DNA of 64,000 bases from Chloroflexota bacterium (GTDB lineage: Bacteria > Chloroflexota > Dehalococcoidia > Bin125): NCBI GenBank assembly GCA_009838915.1, contig VXQT01000013.1, positions 199,746 to 263,745 on the forward strand, written 5' to 3'. The notes beneath the pieces were generated by a model, which saw only the letters and a list, made by a program, of their open reading frames with translations, was not told the DNA's origin and ran no database searches. Position 1 is the stretch's first letter. Each line of letters starts with the position of its first letter. Positions 8,939-17,921 of the stretch are shown here, piece after piece. Made by a program: the position numbers and the translations under genes.

Positions 8939-9251
8939 CGGTTTGCGGCGACGACTGGCCGAGCTTAACGACGTAAGAGCCGCGTCGCAGGCGGAAGCAG
9001 CGACGCTTGCGGACGTGCAGACCGTGCGCCGAGCACTGCAGGCGGAGACAACGCGACTGGGACGGCACGATCGAATCTCCGTGACGATGCTGATGGAACA
9101 CTCGGACGAGGATTTGCGCCGGCTGGATTTGTTCCAGATTCTTGGACATCTCGACTCGGAAGGCGAGATTCGCAACGTCGAACAGGACTCGTTTGGGAAT
9201 CTGAGATTCGACCTGGTTGAGCGCGGCGATCGAAGCGATCTCAAGTCATGA
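8925..9251 (+). CDS. Hypothetical small protein (108 aa) coupled to the previous gene
   Basis: It begins MGLFDGLRRRL, an N-terminal amphipathic helix very like that of the preceding protein (MSLFSRLRSRI). The middle (residues 15-50) is helical and Ala/Glu/Arg-rich; the end has DLFQILGHLDSEGEIRNVEQ. There is no recognisable domain. Its ATG lies inside the previous gene (14-base overlap), so it is probably translated by coupling. Matching N-terminal helices suggest that both proteins bind the same partner or the membrane surface, but that is speculative. Confidence 0.6.
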   Translation: MGLFDGLRRRLAELNDVRAASQAEAATLADVQTVRRALQAETTRLGRHDRISVTMLMEHSDEDLRRLDLFQILGHLDSEGEIRNVEQDSFGNLRFDLVERGDRSDLKS

Positions 9252-9263
9252 TCGCACTATGCA

Positions 9264-9301
9264 GGTTATGTAGCGACACTGGCGGATTGCGCGACATAAC
9301 C
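9264..9301. terminator. 38-base hairpin between convergent genes
   Basis: GGTTATGT (9264-9271) pairs perfectly with ACATAACC (9294-9301). The stem continues after one A/G mismatch with GCG (9273-9275) against CGC (9290-9292), leaving a 14-base loop. It lies between the stops of the 108-aa gene (9251) and the YceI gene (9357) and could end transcription from either side, although neither flank has a T-run. Confidence 0.5.
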
Positions 9302-9356
9302 ACAGTCTTGCGCCGAGCCGGTTCCTGAGTGAAGCAGAAACTGGGTGGTTGGCACG

Positions 9357-10391
9357 CTACGGCGCGCGCTCAAAGACGAGCTGGAATTCCATGATCCCGA
9401 CATCGTCAATCGAGAACACCCGGGCCGTGGTGGGCTTTTCGATGTTGTAGTCGGCCAGCGCAATCTCAGTCGAACCGACGACGACAACTAGTCCATCCAC
9501 GAACTGCCCCGAGAGCGCGATGCTCACCGGATTGGTCACGCCGTGCAGGTCGAGCGTGCCTTGCACCGTGACGCTGAGCGACTCCTCTTTGGTCGGCAAC
9601 GCGCCAATAGGGATCGGTTCCGCAAGCGTGAAGGTAGCGAACGGGTACGTATCCGACTCGATGCCACGTGTGCGCAAGGCGCCGTCGCGGAACGACTGGT
9701 CGCTGCGCAGCGTGCGCAGATCGGCCGTGATCACGACCGAGGTGATCACGGCGCCGTCGAACTCCAGGCTCGCCTCGATCTGGCCGGTTCGACCGACCGC
9801 CGTCGTAGTGCCGATGTCGGCGATTTCTTCGCCGATTCGGTAGCCCACGAAGGACTCGCCGCGCTCGGAGATGATCCAGGAGCCGGCCAAATCGGCGAGA
9901 CTTGGCGACTCGGCGGCGGCGGGCTGACCGCGTTGTTGTTGATCCTGCCCGGGCTGCGTCTGTTGCGTCTGTTGTTGCGCCTCGTCGTCCTCCGCCCGGG
10001 CGGCGTCCGAGTCCTCGTACTGATCCCCGTAGCCGTTCACATAGGCCTGTTGCGAGTCGGAGGTGGCTGGCGACTGAACCGAGTCGGACTGTCCGTCCGC
10101 TGAACCGGGATCAGACGCTGCGGACTGTCCATCCGCTTGCTGCGGCGACACCTGCTGATCGAGGCTTGACTGTTGATCGGGTTGTGCCGGGTCCTGTGCG
10201 GCGGACTGTTGCTCCTGGTCGTCCTGGCGCAGGGACTCGACGGCGGACTGCAGCGTGGCCGGGGGCGGGGCACTGTCGAAGACTCCGAGCTGCCAGAGCA
10301 CGATCAACAACGCGGCCAGCAGGGCTGCGCCGACCAGCAATGCGACACTGATCAGGCGGCGTGGACTGAGATTGAGAATCTGACTCAACAC
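9357..10391 (-). CDS. Membrane-anchored YceI-like protein with Gln/Ser/Asp linker
   Basis: A 344-residue protein. A short cytosolic start is followed by one membrane helix ([20 protein letters not shown]). Then come about 125 residues rich in Gln, Asp and Ser with repeated QQ, DQQ and GQS units. The C-terminal ~175 residues are a YceI lipocalin-like domain: [46 protein letters not shown] and IMEFQLVFE. YceI proteins bind isoprenoids or similar lipids at the cell surface. GTG 10391 is chosen since GGAGA lies upstream and an earlier start would overlap ftsY. It lies 25 bases after ftsY and may be cotranscribed with it. Confidence 0.85.
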   Translation of the reverse strand: MLSQILNLSPRRLISVALLVGAALLAALLIVLWQLGVFDSAPPPATLQSAVESLRQDDQEQQSAAQDPAQPDQQSSLDQQVSPQQADGQSAASDPGSADGQSDSVQSPATSDSQQAYVNGYGDQYEDSDAARAEDDEAQQQTQQTQPGQDQQQRGQPAAAESPSLADLAGSWIISERGESFVGYRIGEEIADIGTTTAVGRTGQIEASLEFDGAVITSVVITADLRTLRSDQSFRDGALRTRGIESDTYPFATFTLAEPIPIGALPTKEESLSVTVQGTLDLHGVTNPVSIALSGQFVDGLVVVVGSTEIALADYNIEKPTTARVFSIDDVGIMEFQLVFERAP

Positions 10392-10416
10392 TGGGCTCGT
10401 CTCCGTTATGTACAGC

Positions 10417-11424
10417 TCAGTCTTCGGACAGCAGCGCGTCGACAAAGGCGGTTGCGTCAAATGGCGCGATGTCGCCGAGCCGCTCGCCTGTGCCGGCGAA
10501 GCGTACGGGAATGTCGAGCTCCTCGGCGATGGCAAAGACGATGCCGCCCTTGCTGGTGCCGTCAAGCTTGGCCAGACAGACCGCGGTCACGCCCGTCGCG
10601 TCGGAAAACTGGCGTGCCTGACTCAGGGCGTTCTGTCCGCTGGTGGCGTCGATCACGAGCAACACTTCGTGCGGCGCGCCTTGATGCCGCGACTCAACGA
10701 CGCGCCGCACTTTGCCCAGTTCGGCCATCAAGTTGCGCTGCGTTTGCAGTCGTCCGGCGGTATCAATCAACATCACGTCCGCGCCGCGCGAGATGGCCGC
10801 CTCGACGGCGTCGTAGGCAACGGCGCCGGGATCGGAGCCCTGTTGGTGTGCGATCACCGGAGCCTGGAGCCGCTCGCCCCAGGTCTGCAGCTGCTCGATC
10901 GCTGCAGCGCGGAAGGTGTCCGCGGCAGCGAGGATGACCGACTTGCCCTCTTCCTGGTAGGCGTGGGCCAGCTTGGCAATCGACGTCGTCTTGCCGGCGC
11001 CGTTCACTCCGACTACGAGGATGACGTGCGGCGCGCCGACTGGCTCTAAACCGTTCTCAGCACTCCACAATGAGCCGACCCCGGTAGGGCGCTCCAATCC
11101 CCGAATCATGCGTTCACGCAGCATCTCCCGGATCGCGGCGGCGTCCTTGCCGGTGGCATCCTCCCGGAGCTCCTCGACCCACTGCGCTGAAGTTGCGCCG
11201 CCGATGTCGCCGAGGATTAGCGTCTCCTCGAGCTCTTCCCAGAAGTCGTCGTCAACGCGGGAGCGCTGAAAGATGCGTCGCAACGCGCCAAGCTGTCCGC
11301 GACGCGTGTTGGCCACGCTGCGCTGGTACTCGCCGCGTACCTCATCCGCCTCCCGGGCGTTTTGCTCAAGCGTCTGCTCGTTCGGAGCATCGCCGCGCCG
11401 GAAGCGTCGGAACAGGTTCGCCAT
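10417..11424 (-). CDS. ftsY: Signal recognition particle receptor FtsY
   Basis: A 335-residue GTPase that docks SRP-ribosome complexes at the membrane. Residues 1-110 are the A/N region (a basic start [11 protein letters not shown] could touch lipid, followed by a four-helix N domain with [15 protein letters not shown]). The G domain has a P-loop GVNGAGKTT (139-147), the SRP-GTPase insertion motif [19 protein letters not shown] and TKLDG-equivalent [10 protein letters not shown]. The C-terminus has the [11 protein letters not shown] motif typical of FtsY. Its ATG overlaps the esterase stop by one base. The SRP RNA of the same system is encoded at about 25.2 kb. Confidence 0.96.
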   Translation of the reverse strand: MANLFRRFRRGDAPNEQTLEQNAREADEVRGEYQRSVANTRRGQLGALRRIFQRSRVDDDFWEELEETLILGDIGGATSAQWVEELREDATGKDAAAIREMLRERMIRGLERPTGVGSLWSAENGLEPVGAPHVILVVGVNGAGKTTSIAKLAHAYQEEGKSVILAAADTFRAAAIEQLQTWGERLQAPVIAHQQGSDPGAVAYDAVEAAISRGADVMLIDTAGRLQTQRNLMAELGKVRRVVESRHQGAPHEVLLVIDATSGQNALSQARQFSDATGVTAVCLAKLDGTSKGGIVFAIAEELDIPVRFAGTGERLGDIAPFDATAFVDALLSED

Positions 11425-12089
11425 CAGTCGCCCGCCCCACTGTCGAGCAGGAGTTTGCTCAGCCAGGCGGAGAGATCGTGCATGCTCTGGCGTCCAATCT
11501 CGTGCTGCATCGGGTACTCGCGGTAGTCAAGGTTCATCCGCATCGCTTGGAGTCGATCGCGGGAGTTGCGTCCGCGTTCGATTTCGACCAGCGGGTCGTT
11601 GATGCCGTGCTGGACCAGCAGAGGTAGGTCCGCGGCGTCAGGGTGGACATCGTCTGCCGCTTCGTCGGAGAGCCAGGTCGAGAGCATGGCCGCGCCCTGC
11701 CAGCGATGAGGTTTGCTCAGTGCGAGTCGGTAGGCCAGCGATCCACCCTGCGAGAAGCCCATCAACGCCACCCGCCGCGTGTCAACCTGGTATCGCTCGC
11801 AGACGGCGCTGATGAACTCCGACAGCGCCGTGGCGACGCGGGCGAGTTCTCCGTCTATCGGCCGGTCGTTGGCCCCACGACGCATCCACGTGTACATCGG
11901 CGAGTAGGAGTAGGGCGCGCCCTCGAGCCGGAACTCGGCCTGCGGGCAGATGACCTGGAGCTGCCCGTCGGCCAGGAGCGGCGCCAGCGGCGCGAGGTCC
12001 TGGCAGTGCGCGCCGTGGCCGTGCAGCGCAATCAGTGTGGGATGCGGACCCGCACCAGCAGGGGTCCAGACTGCGTGAATGAAATCCAT
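11424..12089 (-). CDS. Phospholipase/carboxylesterase-family serine hydrolase
   Basis: A 221-residue alpha/beta hydrolase. HGHGAHC supplies the oxyanion loop, GFSQGGSLA is the nucleophile elbow with Ser, and a late Asp (HGINDPLVE) and His (PMQHEI) complete the triad. The short length matches carboxylesterases of the YpfH/phospholipase type that cleave acyl esters in the cytosol. It is inserted between smc and ftsY, which are adjacent in many bacteria. ATG 12089 is chosen; the frame is open to 12170 but TAACCT lies seven bases upstream of this ATG, marking a leaderless start. Confidence 0.85.
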   Translation of the reverse strand: MDFIHAVWTPAGAGPHPTLIALHGHGAHCQDLAPLAPLLADGQLQVICPQAEFRLEGAPYSYSPMYTWMRRGANDRPIDGELARVATALSEFISAVCERYQVDTRRVALMGFSQGGSLAYRLALSKPHRWQGAAMLSTWLSDEAADDVHPDAADLPLLVQHGINDPLVEIERGRNSRDRLQAMRMNLDYREYPMQHEIGRQSMHDLSAWLSKLLLDSGAGD

Positions 12090-12096
12090 GACGCTC

Positions 12097-12102
12097 AGGT
12101 TA
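12097..12102 (-). promoter_or_regulatory. -10 element TAACCT before the esterase-ftsY unit
   Basis: TAACCT, seven bases, then the ATG at 12089. It would give esterase and ftsY their own transcript despite lying behind rnc-smc. Confidence 0.4.
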
Positions 12103-12178
12103 CGACAGCGCAGCCCACGGTTAGCCGACACGCGTGCAAAGTCTTTGTACGAGGACTTGACATCGCACACGCAGTGGC

Positions 12179-15100
12179 TCAGGAGGCGGCGGCGATTGCT
12201 TGATCGACCCTGACCGAGAGCAATCGGCTTACTCCCGCTGCGCCCATCGTGACGCCGTAGATGCTGTCGGCCTGTTCGATCGTGCGTCGGTTATGGGTGA
12301 TGACCACGAACTGGGTGTGCTTTGCGCGCTCTCTGAGCGCGTTGACGAAACGCTCCACGTTGGCCTCGTCGAGCGCGGCATCGACCTCGTCGAGGATGCA
12401 GAACGGCGCAGGCCGCACTTCCAGCAGTGCAAACAGTAGCGCGATCGCAGTTAGCGCCCGTTCACCCCCGGAGAGCAGGCCCAGTGTCGAGACGCGCTTG
12501 CCCGGTGGTTGTGCGCGAATGTCAACGCCGAGACTGCGCTGAGTCTGCGCCTCCGGTTCGGCATCCACATTGGGCGAGGGCGAATCCTCGGTGAGCACCA
12601 GCGACGCGCGCCCGCCGCGGAACATGAGCTGGAAGTAGCGCTGAAACGCTTCGTCCACTCGGCGGCAAGCGTCGCGGAACCGACGCTCAATCTGCTGCTC
12701 AAGGTCTCGCTCCGCCGCAGACAGCGATCGTTCAGTCTGTTCGAGGTCATCGATCTGGGCTTCAATGTCTTGCCATCGATCGTGTTCGGCGTCGTACTCG
12801 CTCGCTGCTCCGGGATCAATGGGACCAAGACGCTGCAGCCTCTGCTGCAAGTCCTGCATCCTCTCGCGGAGCAGCGAAACAGGAGGCGCCTGTGGTTCGG
12901 CGACCGCGACCGCGCCTGCAGGAGACCCGGAAGAACGCTCTGTGTGTCGATTGACGCCGGTGCCGACCGGCGCCGAGCCATTGAGTTCGAGGGTCGGGTG
13001 GGAGTGGTGATGCCGACCGGAGAGGTCGACACCTTCAGCAGCAGCCTCGGCATCGAGACGCGCGAGGGCAGTCTCGGTTTCACGCAGCAACGCCTCCGCT
13101 TCGACCCCATGCCGTTCCGCGTCAAGCCGGGACTCCTGAGCATGCTCCACTTGACGAGCGGCCTCGGACCGTCGTTGCTCCAACCCCTCTAGATGCTCAC
13201 GCGTGGAGTCGCGGGCGGTGGTGTCTTCGGCGATCGATGCGGCCGCCTCCAATTGGGGCTCCCGTGCTCGGATCGTGGACTCGACTTCGGCAAGCTCCCG
13301 ATGCAGAGAGTTGAGGCGGGCGCGATCGACGCGCGCCCGTTCGGCCGAGGCGGCGTGTGCCCGCGCTTCAGCCAGGACGGCGGCGCATTCGTCTCGCCGC
13401 TGTTCGAGCGCCGCAAGGTCCGGCGTTTGGCCATCATCCGAGGTGGCCAGTTCGCGATCCGCCTGCGTAAGCGCAGCACGTGCCTCAGCGAGCGCCACCT
13501 GCAAGCGCTCGGCATCGCGACGCAGCACACGAGACTGCGCCAGTGCATCGCCTCGTTGGCGGCGGAGCTGCTCCGCCAGCTCTCTTGCTTGTTCCGTCTC
13601 CAGCCGCGCGAAGTCCCGCTCCTCCGCTAGTTCCTGCAACGCCTCCTCGGCATCTTCAACTTCCTGATCGACGCGCTCGCCAGGCGGAATCGATTCAAGC
13701 TCACGCGTCGTTGTCGCCCGCTCGGCGCGAAATTGTTCGATCTGTTTTCGTAGTCGCGCCGCGCCGGGCAGCGTGCCGCCGCCGAGCACGACGCCGTCGG
13801 GTCGGAGCACGATTCCATCCGGCGTGGCCGCAATGCGGTTCGATTCGGCGGACAACTTGGCCTGTTCGAGCGTGTCGGCGGACTCCATGGCGCGAAGCGT
13901 CGTGCGAATCAGTTCGTCCGCGCGATTCTCCGGCAGGGCTACTGCCCGACCTGCATCTCCGTCGACAATTCGTCGGACCGACTCGAGGGCTTCTTCGGGC
14001 GATTCGTGCAGCGTCGCATCCATGAGTTCACCGAAGATGGCGTCCGCCCGCACGTGATCGTTGGTCAGTTCGTACACCCGAGCCCGGAACGTGTTGGCGG
14101 CGGAGATTCGACGCTCGAGGCTGTCGACCTGCGCGCCAACCTCATCGAGTTGAGAGGAGAGTTCCGCACGCCGGCGCCGGTTCGCCTGCTGTTCGTCCCG
14201 GCGCTCGATCAAGTGTTGCTGCGCGTCACGCACGCGAGCCTCTGCTTGATGCCACCCCTGCTCGTGGTCGTGACGCGCCGCCTCGGCCATCGACAGCTCG
14301 GACGCGTTCAGAATGATGCGAGCTGCTCCAGCACGCCAACGTTGCGAGAGTTGCCTCGCATGCCCTTCAACTTCCGCTATCTCCGCCAGCGACCTGCGCC
14401 GGCGGACCGAAGAAGATGCTTGTGATCGCTCAATCCGGTCGCGACGATCGCGCGCCGAGGAAAGCGCCCGGCTCGCCTCGGCCAGCGCTTGCGCGGCGGA
14501 CTCCACGTCGCCTTCTGCCTGTTCGTCGGGCTGGGACTGTACGCGTTCGACCAGATCCGCAATCTCACGAGCGAGCCAGGAGCGTTTCTGCTGGTCGAGT
14601 TCCTGCTGGTGCTCAAGCGTACGGAGCCGGTTGCGTGCGCCGCGGATGGTCTCGGCGGCAGCCTCGACAGCCTGCCTGGCCGCTGCGGCTTCGCGTTCGA
14701 CAGCGCCGAGCGCGTCGGTCGCCGAGGCGCGCTCCGCTTCTGCGCTCTTGCGGGCGCTCGCCGCGAAGGCCGCGGACTCGCGTCGAACCAACAGCTCTTG
14801 TGCCATCTCCGCCGAGGCGGCGAGGAAGTAGTCACGCTGCGCCTCAGTCAGCTGCAGCCTGAGCTTCTGGGCCTGGCGCGAGCGGCGAGCTGCGCGCTCA
14901 AGGCTCTTCAGCCGAGGCGACAGTTCGTCGCGCAGCAGACGAGCACGCTCGAGATGTTCTTGCGCGCGCTCGCGTCGGCGGCGTGACTCCTCCATCTGGT
15001 GGCGGTGTTGCCGAACGCCGCTGACCTCCTCGATCGCCTGCCGCCGCTCCAGGGGCCGCAATCTGAGCATTTCGTCGACCAGACCCTGGCTCATCAAGGC

Positions 15101-15514
15101 GAAGCCGCCGGAACCCAGGCCGGAGTTACGAAACAGATCCTGAACGTCGCGCAAGCGTGCGGCGCGACCGTTGATTCGCAGATCGGACTGGCCGTCGCGG
15201 TGGACCCGGCGCACGACCTCGACCTCAGCGGCATCCAGGTCGAGCCAGCGCTCACTGTTGTCAAGCTGCACCCGCACCTCGGCAAACCCCGACGGCGCGC
15301 GATCACGGCCTCCCGAGAAGACCACATCCTCTGCCCGGCGAGTACGCAGGGCGCGTCCCGAACCAGCGCCGATCGCCCAGCGCAGCCCGTCCATGACGTT
15401 CGACTTGCCAGATCCGTTTGGTCCGACGACGGCCGTAAGCGGCGCGTCAAACTGCAACGCGGTCCGCGCGGCAAACGACTTGTAGCCATGAAGTTCGACG
15501 GATCGCAGCCGCAT
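12179..15514 (-). CDS. smc: Chromosome segregation ATPase SMC
   Basis: A 1111-residue SMC protein. The N-terminal head holds the Walker A loop GPNGSGKSN (31-39). Two long coiled-coil arms flank a hinge at about residues 460-590 (RADAIFGELMD ... DGIVLRPDGVVLGGG). The C-terminal head has the signature LLSGGERALTAIALLFAL and Walker B FCILDEVDAALDEAN. The C-terminal arm is broken near residues 828-876 by a Pro/Gly/His/Ser-rich stretch (starting GRHHHSHPTLEL) before the LGPIDP motif close to the head; such breaks are unusual. SMC with ScpA and ScpB (not in this window) compacts and separates chromosomes. The ATG overlaps the rnc stop by one base. Confidence 0.97.
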   Translation of the reverse strand: MRLRSVELHGYKSFAARTALQFDAPLTAVVGPNGSGKSNVMDGLRWAIGAGSGRALRTRRAEDVVFSGGRDRAPSGFAEVRVQLDNSERWLDLDAAEVEVVRRVHRDGQSDLRINGRAARLRDVQDLFRNSGLGSGGFALMSQGLVDEMLRLRPLERRQAIEEVSGVRQHRHQMEESRRRRERAQEHLERARLLRDELSPRLKSLERAARRSRQAQKLRLQLTEAQRDYFLAASAEMAQELLVRRESAAFAASARKSAEAERASATDALGAVEREAAAARQAVEAAAETIRGARNRLRTLEHQQELDQQKRSWLAREIADLVERVQSQPDEQAEGDVESAAQALAEASRALSSARDRRDRIERSQASSSVRRRRSLAEIAEVEGHARQLSQRWRAGAARIILNASELSMAEAARHDHEQGWHQAEARVRDAQQHLIERRDEQQANRRRRAELSSQLDEVGAQVDSLERRISAANTFRARVYELTNDHVRADAIFGELMDATLHESPEEALESVRRIVDGDAGRAVALPENRADELIRTTLRAMESADTLEQAKLSAESNRIAATPDGIVLRPDGVVLGGGTLPGAARLRKQIEQFRAERATTTRELESIPPGERVDQEVEDAEEALQELAEERDFARLETEQARELAEQLRRQRGDALAQSRVLRRDAERLQVALAEARAALTQADRELATSDDGQTPDLAALEQRRDECAAVLAEARAHAASAERARVDRARLNSLHRELAEVESTIRAREPQLEAAASIAEDTTARDSTREHLEGLEQRRSEAARQVEHAQESRLDAERHGVEAEALLRETETALARLDAEAAAEGVDLSGRHHHSHPTLELNGSAPVGTGVNRHTERSSGSPAGAVAVAEPQAPPVSLLRERMQDLQQRLQRLGPIDPGAASEYDAEHDRWQDIEAQIDDLEQTERSLSAAERDLEQQIERRFRDACRRVDEAFQRYFQLMFRGGRASLVLTEDSPSPNVDAEPEAQTQRSLGVDIRAQPPGKRVSTLGLLSGGERALTAIALLFALLEVRPAPFCILDEVDAALDEANVERFVNALRERAKHTQFVVITHNRRTIEQADSIYGVTMGAAGVSRLLSVRVDQAIAAAS

Positions 15515-16227
15515 CAGGCCGAATCCTCGGGGAATCGCAGCAGCGCGAGCCGCGCCGCTTCCATCTCCGCGGCCTGCTTGCTGCGTCCTACGCCCTCGGC
15601 CAGCGATTCGCCCTCAACTTCAACCGCGGCGCGGAACGATCGGTCATGATGCGGCCCGCACTCCGCGATGATTGCGTACGTCGGTTGCGCACCGCGCCGG
15701 GACTGGACGACCTGCTGCAAGCGCGACTTTGCGTCGTGCACGACGCCGACGTCGGCGACGTCGTCTAGCTCATCGGCGAGCAGCGTAAGAATGACCGACT
15801 CTGCCGCCTCATCGCCGCCATCCATCCAGACCGCGCCGATCACAGCCTCAAGCGCGCGGCTCAACACGGTGTCGCGTTCTCGGCCACCCTCGTTCGCGAT
15901 GCCTGCGCCCATCAGCAGGCACGGTCCAACTCCAACAGAACGAGCGATGTCAGCCAGTGTTTCCTTGCGTACGAGCTGCGAACGCGCCACGGTCATCCAG
16001 CCTTCGTCGGCCTCAGGGAAGTCCTCGAACAGGCAGCGGGCGACGACTGCGCCAAGCACTGCGTCGCCAATGAACTCCAGGCGCTCGTTGGACTCCGTAC
16101 CCGCTCTTGTCGCCTCATTCAGCCATGAACGATGCACGAGAGACTGACGCAAGAGCTCCGGATCGGTGAAGCGATACTGCAGGCGATCCTGCAACATGTC
16201 GAGCGGGCTTTGATAACGCGCGCACAT
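15514..16227 (-). CDS. rnc: Ribonuclease III
   Basis: A 237-residue double-strand-specific endoribonuclease that matures rRNA and trims structured mRNA. The RNase III signature NERLEFIGDAVL lies at residues 47-58, a second acidic site (Glu in ALEAVIGAVWMDGG) follows, and residues ~160-235 are the double-stranded RNA-binding domain (DAKSRLQQVVQ ... SKQAAEMEAARLAL). It is the first gene of rnc-smc, a conserved pair. The ATG is at 16227, with TACACT nine bases upstream. Confidence 0.96.
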   Translation of the reverse strand: MCARYQSPLDMLQDRLQYRFTDPELLRQSLVHRSWLNEATRAGTESNERLEFIGDAVLGAVVARCLFEDFPEADEGWMTVARSQLVRKETLADIARSVGVGPCLLMGAGIANEGGRERDTVLSRALEAVIGAVWMDGGDEAAESVILTLLADELDDVADVGVVHDAKSRLQQVVQSRRGAQPTYAIIAECGPHHDRSFRAAVEVEGESLAEGVGRSKQAAEMEAARLALLRFPEDSA

Positions 16228-16236
16228 CGTTGTCTC

Positions 16237-16242
16237 AGTGTA
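16237..16242 (-). promoter_or_regulatory. -10 element TACACT for rnc-smc
   Basis: TGAGTACACT precedes the rnc ATG with nine bases between, giving a leader of a few bases at most. The TGNG just before the hexamer recurs at other promoters here. Confidence 0.45.
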
Positions 16243-16278
16243 CTCAGGTGATCAATTAGTGGACAGATGAGGCTGTCG

Positions 16279-16309
16279 TTGACGGGCCCCGTCTTGGTCG
16301 TCGTACGGT
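16279..16309 (+). promoter_or_regulatory. Promoter of the CCA-adding enzyme gene
   Basis: TTGACG (16279-16284), 19-base spacer, TACGGT (16304-16309), then seven bases to the ATG at 16317. The -35 is good, the spacer is long, and the transcript should be leaderless. Confidence 0.5.
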
Positions 16310-16316
16310 GAGATGC

Positions 16317-17567
16317 ATGAAGCACGAGTTTCCACGGCTGCGTCTGCTCGATTTCGTCAGGCGTCGGTCCGATACGACCGGGCACTTGTTGAGTACATTA
16401 TGTCAAACCGCGACCGCTCGCGGTGAACCGCTTTATGTGGTCGGCGGAGTCGTGCGGGACATCCTGCTCGGCAACGACTCAGCTCCGCGGCCAGCGCTCG
16501 ACCTCGACCTCGCCGTTGACGCCGATACCTACGCCTACCGCGCGGCAATCGCCGGGGTAACTGGTGTGAGCGCGACGCATCACGAGCGCTTCGACACTGC
16601 GAGCGTCACGCTGTCCGACGGCGCTACCGTCGATCTGGCTCGAACTCGAGCCGAGCGGTATCCGACCTTAGGTTCGTTGCCCGTGGTAGAGCCCGCGCCA
16701 ATCGAGATCGACCTGGGCCGCCGCGACTTCACGATGCATGCGGCCGCCGTCGCGCTCGTCGGCCCCGACTCCGGGTTCTTGCTCGACCCGTTTGGCGCAT
16801 GCACTGACCTCGAGTCGCGCACCATCCGCACGCTGCACGCAGACTCATTCCGTGACGATCCGACCCGTCTGATCCGTGCTGCGCAATACGCGGCGCGGAT
16901 TGGTGGGCAGATTGAGCGACGTACCGCCGCATCGGCACGGCGTGATCGTGCGCTGCTCGGCAGGCTGAGCGCTGATCGATTCGGAGATGCGTGGCGGCGC
17001 CTGCTACAGGACACCGCAGTGCAGGAGGCGCTGGTCCTCTCTCGGAGATTCAGGATCCCCGAGAGCCGGGAGCCCCGCTGGGCGCTGCCGTCGCGGGTGT
17101 ACGAATGGCCGCAAGGGGCAGAGTCGTTCTGGTCATGCGTCGGCTTAACCAGCAGCGATCCAGAGATCGATCAGTGGCTGCCACGATCGGTTGGAATGAC
17201 CCGCCGGGAACAGGTCTCTCTGGCTATGGGAGCCGAACTGCACAAATCTCGACGGAGGATCGGAGTGATGAGCAGGCCGTCGAGCGTGGCTGCGGCGCTC
17301 CAGCGGATTCCTCATCCCACGCTTGAGGCTGCGGTCCAATTGTGGGACGGGCCTTCGGGCGATGCTGTCGCCATGTATCTCACCCGGCGCGAATCGGTCC
17401 GTGCGCCCATTTCGGCCAGTCGACTGAGTGAGCTGGGCATTGAGCGAGGCCCGTCCACCGGCAAGTGGCTGCGCAAGCTCGAACGGTTGGTGTGGGACAA
17501 CGAACTAGACCCCCACAACCCGGCGGATATTGCCCTTGCTGAAGAGCGGATACGCTTATCGCGATGA
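16317..17567 (+). CDS. cca: CCA tRNA nucleotidyltransferase / poly(A) polymerase family
   Basis: A 416-residue class II nucleotidyltransferase. The head has VVGGVVRDILLG (41-52) and the catalytic LDLDLAVD with Asp62 and Asp64. Next come RRDFTMHAAAV, which is the usual RRDFTINA, and the nucleotide-selecting DDPTRLIRAAQYAAR. The rest is helical, with a RADRF-like segment (LSADRFGDAWRRLL). It most likely adds or repairs the 3' CCA of tRNAs; the three tRNA genes in this window encode CCA themselves, so repair is a sufficient role. A poly(A) polymerase function cannot be excluded. ATG 16317 is preferred to GTG 16308 by promoter spacing. Confidence 0.88.
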   Translation: MKHEFPRLRLLDFVRRRSDTTGHLLSTLCQTATARGEPLYVVGGVVRDILLGNDSAPRPALDLDLAVDADTYAYRAAIAGVTGVSATHHERFDTASVTLSDGATVDLARTRAERYPTLGSLPVVEPAPIEIDLGRRDFTMHAAAVALVGPDSGFLLDPFGACTDLESRTIRTLHADSFRDDPTRLIRAAQYAARIGGQIERRTAASARRDRALLGRLSADRFGDAWRRLLQDTAVQEALVLSRRFRIPESREPRWALPSRVYEWPQGAESFWSCVGLTSSDPEIDQWLPRSVGMTRREQVSLAMGAELHKSRRRIGVMSRPSSVAAALQRIPHPTLEAAVQLWDGPSGDAVAMYLTRRESVRAPISASRLSELGIERGPSTGKWLRKLERLVWDNELDPHNPADIALAEERIRLSR

Positions 17568-17920
17568 CTAGCAAAGCGATCTCGGAGTCGGGACTCCCGG
17601 CCTGCGTTGTCTGCGATGAGCCGGCCGCTCCTGAGGCGCGCTCGGATTGCTACCGCTGCGGCGACTACTTCCACTTGCGCCTGACGACGACGGCGACCGG
17701 TCCGGACTGCGGCGATGTCTGGATCGACGACGAGGTCATGGCGCTGCAGTTTGCCTGTCACAATTGCCTGGCAGCGCAGCGCGGGGAGGCTGCTCCAGCA
17801 GCGGACGATACCCCCGGGACTCAGCCGGCGGCGGAGCCATCGCCAAGGCGGACCCTGCACGCGCGCGAGGGCGCATCGGCGCGCGACCTGGCTCGTGACC
17901 GGGCGCGGAGACGGCGCTGA
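17564..17920 (+). CDS. Small zinc-binding protein, PHD/RING-like cysteine pattern
   Basis: A 118-residue protein. Cysteines at 14, 17, 29, 32, 49, 65 and 68 plus His37 give the spacing CxxC...CxxC-x4-H...C...CxxC, which resembles a cross-braced treble-clef zinc domain. The remaining ~45 residues are Pro/Ala/Arg-rich and probably disordered, ending in a very basic tail. The start overlaps the cca stop (ATGA), so it is coupled to the tRNA enzyme. It could bind RNA or a protein partner, but no known family is recognised. Confidence 0.7.
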   Translation: MTSKAISESGLPACVVCDEPAAPEARSDCYRCGDYFHLRLTTTATGPDCGDVWIDDEVMALQFACHNCLAAQRGEAAPAADDTPGTQPAAEPSPRRTLHAREGASARDLARDRARRRR

Positions 17921-17921
17921 G

